A stretch of 36,049 nt of DNA from Bacteroidetes bacterium ADurb.Bin008 (GTDB lineage Bacteria > Bacteroidota > Bacteroidia > Bacteroidales > Tenuifilaceae), in contig MWFE01000015.1 of assembly GCA_002071445.1 (NCBI GenBank), positions 1 through 36,049 on the forward strand, written 5' to 3'. Made by a program: the position numbers and the translations under genes. Every line of letters starts with the position of its first letter. Within the stretch, counting starts at the first letter, position 1. Below the pieces are notes generated by a model. The model saw only the letters and a list, made by a program, of their open reading frames with translations, did no database searches and was not told where the DNA came from. Below, piece by piece: positions 1 through 6,854 of this stretch.

Positions 1-68
1 GATGAAATTTTAACTCCTTATCTGTTTTTCAATATGCTGATATTGTTTAACTTAATAATTATTTACGG

Positions 69-1475
69 ATGAAAAGACTGAGTTTCTTATGTGTTTTCAT
101 GATTAGCCTTTTAGCTAATGGTGCGTTAACTTCGATGCCGGACTCGTTGGAAATTAACAGACAGATAGTCTATAAAATAAATATTAAAGAGGATATCATG
201 CCTGCGGCATGGAGGCAAGTACAAAAAGGATTTGCTGAAGCAAATAAGCAAAATACCAATATTGTGCTGTTTCATTTGAACACATATGGTGGAATGGTAA
301 ACATGGCCGATTCCATACGTACTAAAATCCTCAATAGCCGGATACCCGTTTGGGTGTTCATCGACAATCAGGCAGCCTCGGCAGGGGCGCTTATCAGCAT
401 TGCATGCGATAGCATTTACATCAGGCCAGGGGGTAGCATAGGGGCCGCAACGGTGGTGAACCAAACCGGTGAAGTTGCACCGGACAAATATCAGTCGTTC
501 ATGCGTGGCATTATGAGGGCCACCGCCGAAGCTAAGGGAAAAGATACGGTTATGGTTGATGGCAAACCTACGCTGAAATGGCGGCGCGATCCTCGTATAG
601 CAGAGGCCATGGTTGACCCCACCGTGGTGGTTGATGGCCTGGTTGACGACACTAAGGTGTTAACTTTCACTGCCGATGAGGCAATGGAATGGGGGTATTG
701 CGAGGGAAAATGCGAATCTGTAGCCCAACTTCTGGAAATGGTGGGTATAAAAGATTACGTTATTGTTGAGTATAAACCCACACCGATGGATAAAATGATT
801 GGTTTTCTAACCCATCCGGTTGTCTCCGGAATTCTGATCATGATGATTATTGGGGGGATTTATTTCGAACTGCAAACTCCGGGTGTTGGATTTCCGCTTG
901 TGGTGGCTCTGCTGGGAGCCATACTGTTCTTTGCGCCTCACTATCTGGAGGGATTGGCTGAACATTACGAGTTGATTATCTTTATTATAGGTATTGTGCT
1001 GATAATCATTGAGATTTTTGCAATTCCCGGTTTCGGTATAGTTGGCATTAGCGGAATTGTGCTCGTTGTGCTGGGGCTTACCCTGGGGATGATTGATAAT
1101 AATATTTTCCGTGATGTTCGCCCCTTTGCCTGGGTTGAATTGCTCAAACCATTAGTTGTGGTTTCTGTAGCTCTTTTCTCCGGACTAATCCTCTCCATTG
1201 CATTAAGCCGTAAATTGCTCACCTCGCCTACTTTTCCCGGGCTATCATTGAGCGCTAAACTATCGGAAGACGAGGGATATATAGGTATAGACAGGCGTCA
1301 GAAGGAGATGATAGGCAAGATTGGCAGAGCATTAACGGTGCTACGCCCCTCGGGGAAAGTGGTGATTGACGACGAAATATTCGACGCCGTTTCGGAAGAT
1401 GGATTCATTGGAAAAGGCGAAGAGGTGAAGGTTATCAAGGATGAGGCTGGTCAAATATACGTGATGCGTATTTAG
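69..1475 (+). CDS. NfeD-family membrane-bound serine protease (ClpP class)
   Basis: A 468-residue protein with a signal peptide (about residues 1-20), a ClpP/SppA-like protease domain (about 30-230), a cluster of four hydrophobic segments (about 250-345), a fifth (about 360-380) and a C-terminal OB-fold-like NfeD domain (about 400-468). The candidate Ser-Lys dyad is Ser104 in AASAGA and Lys140 in APDKYQ, which matches the spacing known for archaeal 1510-N type NfeD proteases. These long NfeD proteins are known to cleave hydrophobic C-terminal segments of stomatin-like partners. No stomatin/SPFH gene lies next to it inside the window, but the left edge is only 68 bases away. It converges with the VOC gene, with 3 bases between the stops. 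The family call is secure; the substrate is inferred. Confidence 0.9.
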   Translation: MKRLSFLCVFMISLLANGALTSMPDSLEINRQIVYKINIKEDIMPAAWRQVQKGFAEANKQNTNIVLFHLNTYGGMVNMADSIRTKILNSRIPVWVFIDNQAASAGALISIACDSIYIRPGGSIGAATVVNQTGEVAPDKYQSFMRGIMRATAEAKGKDTVMVDGKPTLKWRRDPRIAEAMVDPTVVVDGLVDDTKVLTFTADEAMEWGYCEGKCESVAQLLEMVGIKDYVIVEYKPTPMDKMIGFLTHPVVSGILIMMIIGGIYFELQTPGVGFPLVVALLGAILFFAPHYLEGLAEHYELIIFIIGIVLIIIEIFAIPGFGIVGISGIVLVVLGLTLGMIDNNIFRDVRPFAWVELLKPLVVVSVALFSGLILSIALSRKLLTSPTFPGLSLSAKLSEDEGYIGIDRRQKEMIGKIGRALTVLRPSGKVVIDDEIFDAVSEDGFIGKGEEVKVIKDEAGQIYVMRI

Positions 1476-1478
1476 CTT

Positions 1479-2561
1479 CTATAAATTCTTCACCCTTTTA
1501 AGCCCTAACATATTGATAATCCAGTTTGGTAGCGGTTTCTCGGCCTGTCGATTCTTCAGGTTGAGATAAATTCCCAACTTTTTGAGTATGGGCAGTTTAT
1601 GCGTCTCAACAAATTCAATCAGCGTGCCATCGGGGTCCTCTATGTAGGTGAAGTGCCCGGCTGCCTCGCCCATGTCAAAGCTTTCGCCTTGGTTCTTATT
1701 GGCGTTGGAATTCACTGTAAAAGGAAAACCCTTATCGTTGCACTCCTTTTCCAGTGCGTTCATATTCCTGATATCGAAACAAAGGTGGATAAAGCCCAGG
1801 TCGCCCCAAAACCGGTTTTCGAATATTTTTACTGATTTACGCTCAACTGTTTGAACCAGTTCAATTTGTCCGTTGCCGAGCATTCGGCTGAAAGGGCCTT
1901 TTCGAGGTTGGCTATTGGTCAGGATGACCCTTTTGAAAACTTGATTTCCACCCGGCAATTCAGCCATATCAATAAAATTCCCGGTGCTGTTGTATAGTAT
2001 TTTGTCGAAACCAAGTATTTCCTGATATACAGGCAATGCCTTATCCATATCGCTCACCCCGATTACTGCACCGTAGGTGGCACCGGTGGGTTTACCGGAT
2101 TTTCTAAACCAATCGCATTTCTCCTCCACCAGTTCGAAGGTGTTTTCATAGGGATCGTTTATAAAGAAATGCCTTTGTCCCGATGGGCTTTTGGTAATTG
2201 GCGATAACATTGCAGCTCCTGAACTCTGGAGGTGGGAGTATGCTATATCGATATCGAAGCATTTAATTTTTGCTGCAAATATACCCAGATCGCCCAATCG
2301 TGGCGGCTCCATGGGTGGCAGAGGCCTTCTTTGGGAGTACTGCCAAATTTCGAATCCTCCTCCGCCATCAAGGTTAACGGCCAACGCCGCATGGCGCTTT
2401 TGGGGTTTTCCCCCGGTGTAAGGCAGCATAAGTTCTGCTACGGTGTCGTCTTCAAAAATGCGGATATCAACGCCAAATGCTTTGATATACCACCCCCAGG
2501 CTTCGTACAGGTTGGTTACCCCAATGCCAATTTGTTGAATTCCACTGATTACCTTACTCAT
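1479..2561 (-). CDS. Two-domain VOC (glyoxalase/bleomycin-resistance fold) protein
   Basis: A 360-residue protein with two vicinal-oxygen-chelate domains, at about residues 5-150 and 165-330. Each starts with the typical beta strand (GIQQIGIGV; ATYGAVIGVSDMDKA) and ends with a DP-x-G/N-x-x-x-E-type strand (NDPYENTFELVE; EDPDGTLIEFVE). The terminal glutamates and the His in GFIHLCFDI are plausible metal ligands. The layout recalls 4-hydroxyphenylpyruvate dioxygenase, but the conserved HPPD C-terminus is not obvious, so a substrate should not be assigned. It starts 11 bases after the SDR stop on the same strand, so the two form a likely operon, perhaps a dehydrogenase plus isomerase or dioxygenase acting on one small molecule. 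The fold is clear and the reaction unknown. Confidence 0.8.
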   Translation of the reverse strand: MSKVISGIQQIGIGVTNLYEAWGWYIKAFGVDIRIFEDDTVAELMLPYTGGKPQKRHAALAVNLDGGGGFEIWQYSQRRPLPPMEPPRLGDLGIFAAKIKCFDIDIAYSHLQSSGAAMLSPITKSPSGQRHFFINDPYENTFELVEEKCDWFRKSGKPTGATYGAVIGVSDMDKALPVYQEILGFDKILYNSTGNFIDMAELPGGNQVFKRVILTNSQPRKGPFSRMLGNGQIELVQTVERKSVKIFENRFWGDLGFIHLCFDIRNMNALEKECNDKGFPFTVNSNANKNQGESFDMGEAAGHFTYIEDPDGTLIEFVETHKLPILKKLGIYLNLKNRQAEKPLPNWIINMLGLKRVKNL

Positions 2562-2572
2562 CGGTTTAAATT

Positions 2573-3367
2573 TTAGGTTGGTTTCACATTTTTTATCACC
2601 CTGAAGAACAGGGAGGGGAAAAGTCGTTTTATATGAACCATCAGCAGCTCTTTTCCGCCGATTAGCTTCTCGGGTTTACGTTTTTTTATGGCGCGGATAT
2701 ACTCCTCGGCACACCTTTCCACGGGTATCCCTGTGGCCTGCCCGGGGTCCATTTTTCCATAGGCTTTCCCATCTTTTTCTATGGCACTCAACGAGATGTT
2801 GGTTCTCACCCTTCCCGGGTAAGCTATGGTTACGCTGATGTTATGGGGCTGTAGTTCGAGCCGCAGCGTTTCGAAGTAGCCCTGAATGGCGTGCTTGGCA
2901 GCGGCGTAGGCCGACCGCAGGGGGAATCCGAATTTACCCGATATGCTGCTGGTGGCAGCAATAAAACCCTCGCCTGCCGATAGCATTCCCGGGAGTACGG
3001 CTTTTGTAAGGATTATGTATGAGAAGAAGTCGATTTCCATTATCTTCCTGTCGAGTTCCAGGGGAGTTTCGTGTGCCAGTGCGCGCTGGCTGATACCGCC
3101 ATTGTTGATTAGCAGGTATATGGGGCCAAATTTCTCGACGGTTTCCTTGGCCACCCGGCTAACCTCATCGGGATTGTTCAGGTCGAAGGCAATGGCATTA
3201 CAAAAGGAGGTGTGTTTCAAGCATCTACTTGCCACTTGTTCCAACTCAACAGGCTGATTGGACGAAATGATAAGCTGTGCTCCCTCCCGGGCCAACCGGT
3301 AAGCCAAAGCCTCGCCAATGCCCGAAGAGGCTCCTGTCACCCAGCATACTTTATCCTTGAAAAGCAT
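2573..3367 (-). CDS. Short-chain dehydrogenase/reductase (SDR, DHRS7-like)
   Basis: A 264-residue classical SDR. It has the cofactor-binding TGASSGIG (residues 11-18), an NNGG variant of the NNAG motif (88-91), and the catalytic set Ser141, Tyr154, Lys158 (SAYAAAKHA). After the active site comes PGRVRTNIS, the usual PG-x-V/I-x-T motif. The basic, hydrophobic C-terminus (about residues 240-264) may associate with membrane. It oxidises or reduces an unknown alcohol or ketone with NAD(P)(H). It is the first gene of a two-gene unit with the VOC protein. A 14-bp perfect palindrome lies 22-35 bases upstream of the start and could be an operator. Family assignment is firm and substrate unknown. Confidence 0.9.
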   Translation of the reverse strand: MLFKDKVCWVTGASSGIGEALAYRLAREGAQLIISSNQPVELEQVASRCLKHTSFCNAIAFDLNNPDEVSRVAKETVEKFGPIYLLINNGGISQRALAHETPLELDRKIMEIDFFSYIILTKAVLPGMLSAGEGFIAATSSISGKFGFPLRSAYAAAKHAIQGYFETLRLELQPHNISVTIAYPGRVRTNISLSAIEKDGKAYGKMDPGQATGIPVERCAEEYIRAIKKRKPEKLIGGKELLMVHIKRLFPSLFFRVIKNVKPT

Positions 3368-3388
3368 TGTGAAAGCAAGTGTTTATTA

Positions 3389-3402
3389 GGGAATATTCCC
3401 TT
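3389..3402. promoter_or_regulatory. 14-bp perfect palindrome upstream of the SDR gene
   Basis: AGGGAATATTCCCT is a perfect inverted repeat with no spacer. It lies between the SDR start (3367, minus strand) and the divergent response-regulator gene. Its position in the probable 5' leader suggests an operator for a dimeric repressor. No regulator gene of an evident type lies beside it, so this is inference from symmetry and position only. Confidence 0.3.
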
Positions 3403-3542
3403 TAATTTCCATGAATACAAATATCAAAAAAAAATTTGATTTTCTAATTATGTGAATATAATGCTCGGTACTATTCAATTTTAGCAATACAAATGATTAT
3501 TTTTATGGCTGATTGAAACGAATTTTTGCAACATGATAGCCC

Positions 3543-4232
3543 ATGGAAAAAGGGAAGTATAAAATCCTGCTGGTGGACGATGAGCCTGACATACTTGAGT
3601 TTGTTGGCTATAACCTTCGCAAGGAGGGTTTTCGGGTTTATACTGCTGCCAACGGGCTCGATGCCATTAACCGTGCACTGGAAGTCAAGCCGCATCTTAT
3701 TCTGATGGATGTGATGATGCCCGAGATGGATGGCATTGAAACGTGCAGGGTGATTAGGAAGGATAAGGGTCTTAAAAATGTTGTCATTGCTTTCCTAACC
3801 GCAAGGGGAGAGGATTACTCCCAGATATCCGGCTTCGATGCCGGTGGCGATGACTATATTACCAAACCCATTAAGCCCAAAGTATTGGTTAGCAGGGTGA
3901 AGGCATTGCTTAAGCGTGTAAACCCCATTATTCCCAACGAGGCAAAAGGCGATGATGGAGCGAGCGGGATTATTATTGATAAAGAGCGTTACATAGTGAT
4001 TCGACAAGGGAAAGAGATAGAACTGCCTAAAAAGGAGTTTGAACTTTTGGCCCTGCTGCACAGCCAGCCGCACAGGGTGTTTACCCGTAACGAGATTTTT
4101 GCCAACGTGTGGGGCGACAATATCATTGTGGGCGACAGGACCATTGACGTGCATATCCGCAAGCTGCGGGAGAAGGTGGGTGACAGGTATATCAAAACCG
4201 TAAAGGGGGTGGGGTATAAATTTACGCAGTAA
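3543..4232 (+). CDS. OmpR/PhoB-family response regulator
   Basis: A 229-residue two-component response regulator. The N-terminal receiver domain (about residues 5-120) has acidic residues Asp12-Asp13, phospho-acceptor Asp56 in LILMDVMMPEMDG, the Thr/Ala switch region (FLTAR, 85-89) and Lys108 in YITKPI. The C-terminal winged-helix DNA-binding domain (about 130-229) carries the family's typical ELPKKEFELL and DRTIDVHIRKLREK segments and ends with TVKGVGYKF. No histidine kinase is adjacent; the only kinase in the window lies about 30 kb away and is interrupted. It is therefore an orphan regulator here. PhoB-like regulators of this composition in Bacteroidota often serve phosphate or envelope control, but nothing here fixes the regulon. 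Confidence 0.93.
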   Translation: MEKGKYKILLVDDEPDILEFVGYNLRKEGFRVYTAANGLDAINRALEVKPHLILMDVMMPEMDGIETCRVIRKDKGLKNVVIAFLTARGEDYSQISGFDAGGDDYITKPIKPKVLVSRVKALLKRVNPIIPNEAKGDDGASGIIIDKERYIVIRQGKEIELPKKEFELLALLHSQPHRVFTRNEIFANVWGDNIIVGDRTIDVHIRKLREKVGDRYIKTVKGVGYKFTQ

Positions 4233-4391
4233 TCAGAGTATGTCCGGCTCTTTGTCCATGTTGGCCGTTTCCTACAAACCTTTGTAGAGTTGCAGCGTAA
4301 GGCACTCATGCCCATGACCATATTCCTTAAGATGTGTTGTCTGTGGCGATGTACGGGCATCGTTCAGAGTCCTGTTCTTTGACAACCGGTA

Positions 4392-5440
4392 TTATAAAAT
4401 ATTTACTACTATCCCAAAATTAACTGAAGTATAAATAGGTTTCCTGATGGCCTTTATATAGTAACAAATCTCTGAATCCATAATAATTGCAAACTTTGAC
4501 CACTGATATTTTACTCCAGCACTTAAAGACTGCACGCCGAATCCCATCTTTAAGTCAAGATCATACGAAAAAATCGGGCTAAAACCTTTTTTTGAATTTA
4601 AATAATTAATCGATATCGGAATATGATTAATAAAATGATTATCCACCAGGGTATCAGAAATGCTTGACCAATTATATCCTATGCCTAGGAAAATGCTCTC
4701 ACTTTTCAATGGCTGCTGAAATAATATTGAAACGTAGTAATTTGGATATAAACTATTCCTGATTCTATTCCCTCCCCAAAACAGTTTTCTCGCACCAACC
4801 TTAGTCCTTAATTTGACCTCAAGGGGTATTTTCTTCTCATAAATTATACAAGATTCATCATCGCAAACTGCATAATGGTAATTCTTTGCAAACCAGATTA
4901 GATTGGAATGATTTAGTTCATTTAACTGTTTCAATTTATCATGAACTTGAGGGGCATCGTATGTTAAACCACCAAGTGTTTTTTGGTAAGGTTTTAGTTT
5001 GCGAAGATACGTCTTCCTGTCTTCTTGGATGATTTCCTGAGAGAATTTAAGTTCCATTAAAGGCAGGGTATCTTTCGATGCGAAATAATAATTAGTGAGG
5101 TTTTCGTCTTGAAAAAAATAAATGTCCAACCTTCCTTTTATCAAATACTCGCAAAACACAAGCTTCTCATCACCATTTATTCTAATGGTTTTTGAAATAT
5201 AATGCTTTCCATGTATAAATTGATACCCATAAATATCTTCAGGAAAAAATTTGAATTCATTACCCTGTGCATCCTTATAGTTACAAAATTCAGAGTTATC
5301 ATAGTATGCATTATTTTGTATTGTACCATACAGGGTGTCAGTTTGACTTTTTAGAACAAAACCTTCCACATAGTTTGATTGTGAAAATAGACTAAGTTGA
5401 AGAAGGAAAAAAATGGGGTTGTCAGTAAGAATCTATGCAT
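4392..5440 (-). CDS. Hypothetical surface/outer-membrane-type protein with a frameshift in its signal peptide
   Basis: The open part is 325 codons (4392-5369, first available start GTG) and reads like a Bacteroidota envelope protein. It begins with a beta-type segment (VEGFVLKSQTDTLYGTI) and ends in alternating strands (residues about 200-325) that look like a small outer-membrane barrel. The frame stays open upstream of the GTG to a TAG at 5433-5435 but has no usable start. An ATG at 5438-5440 in another frame encodes MHRFLLTTPFF. The run of seven A at 5407-5413 (seven T in the gene) separates the two frames. One extra T would join them into MHRFLLTTPFFFLLQLSLFSQ, a textbook signal peptide, followed by SNYVEGF. 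As given, the ATG frame stops after about 28 codons. The gene is visibly more AT-rich than its neighbours. It is broken by mutation, slipped-strand variable, or affected by a sequencing error. Function unknown. Confidence 0.6.
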
Positions 5441-5752
5441 ATTCAGAGCCTTTTCTAGTTAATACCATAATTTCTATGCTTCCATATTTCACTTAGATGC
5501 GTTGAACTATTGAATTCTCAGTTCCCTTTCATAACGGTTGACAACGTCAGACACGCCTGCTGCAAGAGTCACATCTGGCACTGCGCTTTTTTACCATGCA
5601 CTGAAGTTCAAATATACACAAAGTTCTCCAACGAAGCACTTCACCCCCGAGTCAAGTTGCTAATTGTTTAGTTTATATTGCATTATATGTATCATTTATT
5701 CGAACAGATTTTGATATGACTATATGTTTAGATAGGGGATTAGGTTAAACTC
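5441..5752. other. Non-coding stretch with nothing recognised
   Basis: About 310 AT-rich bases lie between the frameshifted surface gene and the tRNA-tail repeat array. No open frame of useful length, no RNA fold and no clear promoter was recognised. Part of it should hold the promoter of the minus-strand surface gene. Confidence 0.5.
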
Positions 5753-6250
5753 ACGTGCTGCTCGTGATCCCTCCTGTGTGTTTTGCGTAGGGTATTATCC
5801 AGATATAAAAAAAGACCAGCCTATTCGACTGGTCTTCCGTGCGACCCCGGAGGGATTAGCTCGCTGCCCGCAGGCAGGCACACGTGCCGCTCGTGATCCC
5901 TCCTTTGTGTATTGCGTGTGGGTTTGTTTGTTGAGAAAAAGAAAGACCAGCCTCAAGGACTGGCCTTCTGTGCGACCCCGGAGGGATTAGCTCGCTTCCC
6001 GCAGGCAGGCACACAGCCTGCTCGTGATCCCTCCTTTGTATATTGCGTGTGGGTTTGTTTGTTGACAAAAAGAAAGACCAGCCTATTTGACTGGTCTTCC
6101 ATGCGACCCCGGAGGGATTAGCTCGCTTCCCGCAGGCAGGCACACAGCCTGCTCGTGATCCCTCCTTTGTATATTGCGTGTGGGTTTGTTTGTTGACAAA
6201 AAGAAAGACCAGCCTATTTGACTGGTCTTCCATGCGACCCCGGAGGGATT
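5753..6250 (-). repeat. Tandem array of a 131-bp unit containing the tRNA-Arg 3' end and its terminator
   Basis: Exact period 131: the string GACCAGC recurs at 5814, 5945, 6076 and 6207. The 18-mer TGCGACCCCGGAGGGATT recurs at 5840, 5971, 6102 and 6233. The last copy is the real 3' end of tRNA-Arg (16 of the 18 bases lie inside the gene), and similarity stops at 6250 inside the T-loop. A partial fifth copy lies at about 5753-5792. In the tRNA's direction each unit holds the tRNA tail, the terminator hairpin, a T-rich tract, a spacer and an inverted repeat GGAGGGAT...ATCCCTCC. Copies nearest the tRNA are almost identical and distal ones more diverged. The unit length is not a multiple of three, so the frames open across it are not coding. 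It could be a tandem duplication of a tRNA tail or a relic of repeated integration at the tRNA. Confidence 0.9.
6198..6229 (-). terminator. Intrinsic terminator of the rplS-tRNA-Arg transcript
   Basis: An 8-bp stem AAGACCAG/CTGGTCTT (6205-6212 with 6222-6229) with a 9-base loop is followed, in the minus direction, by TTTCTTTTT. It lies 5 bases past the tRNA end. The same hairpin recurs upstream in the array at about 6067-6098, 5936-5967 and 5805-5836. The 5936 copy has a T-to-C change that leaves a G-U pair, so the stem is kept. Confidence 0.8.
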
Positions 6251-6308
6251 CAAACCCCCAACCTCCTGATCCGTAGTCAGGTGCTCTATTCAGTTAAGCT
6301 ACGGAGTC
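6235..6308 (-). tRNA. tRNA-Arg (anticodon ACG)
   Basis: The 74 bases fold as a full cloverleaf. The 7-bp acceptor is GACTCCG/CGGGGTC with one G-U pair, positions 8-9 are TA, and the D arm is GCTT...AGC. The anticodon stem is CCTGA/TCAGG with loop CTACGGA (anticodon ACG). The variable loop is 5 bases and the T stem GGGGG/CCCTC. The discriminator is G and CCA is not encoded. The T-loop has T at position 56 instead of the usual C, which is uncommon. The gene begins 7 bases after the rplS stop on the same strand, so it is probably cut from the rplS transcript. With A34 edited to inosine it reads CGU/CGC/CGA codons. Its 3' end is the source of the neighbouring repeat array. Confidence 0.92.
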
Positions 6309-6315
6309 CTCAAAA

Positions 6316-6678
6316 TTATTCGTTGTCAATTTTTACAATTTTCTCCTTGATTCGGGCTTTTTTACCTGTAAGTTTTCTTAGGTAGTAAATTCTGGCGCGG
6401 CGTACTTTACCGGCTTTGTTAAGTTCAATCCTGTCAATGAAAGGCGAGTAAATGGGGAATATCCTCTCAACGCCTACACCACCGGAAATTTTACGAACGG
6501 TAAAGGTTTCGGTAGCCCCTGAACCCTTGCGCTGGATTACCACGCCTCTAAAATTTTGGATACGCTCCTTGTTCCCCTCCTTAATTTTGTAATGAACGGT
6601 TACGGTATCTCCGCTCTTGAATTTTGGCAATTCCTGGGGTACTTCAAAAGCCTTCTCGGCTATTTTCATTAAGTCCAT
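6316..6678 (-). CDS. rplS: 50S ribosomal protein L19
   Basis: A 120-residue protein matching L19 over its whole length (family about 115-120). It has the N-terminal [13 protein letters not shown] strand, the central [10 protein letters not shown] and [18 protein letters not shown], and the basic end [22 protein letters not shown]19 sits at the 30S-50S interface and contributes to intersubunit bridges. The gene precedes tRNA-Arg with a 7-base gap and shares its terminator. A promoter -7 box (6762-6769) and a long inverted repeat (6705-6748) lie in its leader, which suggests transcript-level autoregulation. Identification is secure. Confidence 0.98.
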   Translation of the reverse strand: MDLMKIAEKAFEVPQELPKFKSGDTVTVHYKIKEGNKERIQNFRGVVIQRKGSGATETFTVRKISGGVGVERIFPIYSPFIDRIELNKAGKVRRARIYYLRKLTGKKARIKEKIVKIDNE

Positions 6679-6704
6679 TGCTTCAAATTGTTAAGTGTTC
6701 CAAA

Positions 6705-6748
6705 CGCGCAATATTGCTGACTTTTACGCTTTTGCAAGAGATTGCGCG
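6705..6748 (-). promoter_or_regulatory. Structured 5' leader hairpin of rplS (candidate ribosomal-protein leader)
   Basis: In the minus direction CGCGCAAT (6741-6748) pairs perfectly with ATTGCGCG (6705-6712). Inside it TTGC pairs with GCAA around a 16-base loop. The element ends 26 bases before the rplS start and lies between the predicted transcription start (about 6755) and the start codon. Autoregulatory leaders are known for L19 in other bacteria. This one is proposed from position and pairing only. Confidence 0.5.
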
Positions 6749-6761
6749 AAAAATGTGCCCG

Positions 6762-6769
6762 CAAAAGTA
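6762..6769 (-). promoter_or_regulatory. Promoter -7 box of rplS
   Basis: TACTTTTG on the minus strand fits the Bacteroidota -7 consensus TAnnTTTG. It would give a leader of about 77 bases before rplS. No good -33 TTG is visible in the upstream A/T tract, so only half of the promoter is supported. Confidence 0.45.
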
Positions 6770-6800
6770 TAAAAAAAAAGATTAATAAAATACTTTTAAG

Positions 6801-6828
6801 AAAAAAAACTGCCCTTGCGGGCAGTTTA
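6801..6828 (-). terminator. Intrinsic terminator of the C69 dipeptidase gene
   Basis: The stem AAACTGCCC/GGGCAGTTT has a TTGC-type 4-base loop. In the minus direction it is followed by a run of T. It lies 26 bases past the stop of the dipeptidase gene and upstream of the rplS promoter, so it separates the two units. Confidence 0.85.
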
Positions 6829-6854
6829 TCGTTTGGCTTGGAGTTATACTATTC

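Noticed and set aside
4272..4287. Inverted repeat CTACAAA-CC-TTTGTAG after the response-regulator gene
   Set aside because: A two-base loop cannot form a good hairpin, no T-tract follows, and it lies between convergent gene ends, so neither terminator nor operator is convincing.
5856..6233. Open frame of 125 codons on the minus strand (and shorter ones on the plus strand) across the repeat array
   Set aside because: It runs through tRNA tail, terminators and 131-bp repeats. The unit length is not a multiple of three, so each repeat is read in a different frame.
5753..6250. CRISPR-like array
   Set aside because: The whole 131-bp unit is repeated with no unique spacers, and the repeat includes a tRNA 3' end and terminator.
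6235..6308. Apparent mismatches in the tRNA acceptor stem suggesting a hybrid or dead tRNA
   Set aside because: They came from starting the fold one base too early. With G1 at 6308 the stem GACTCCG/CGGGGTC pairs fully (one G-U).
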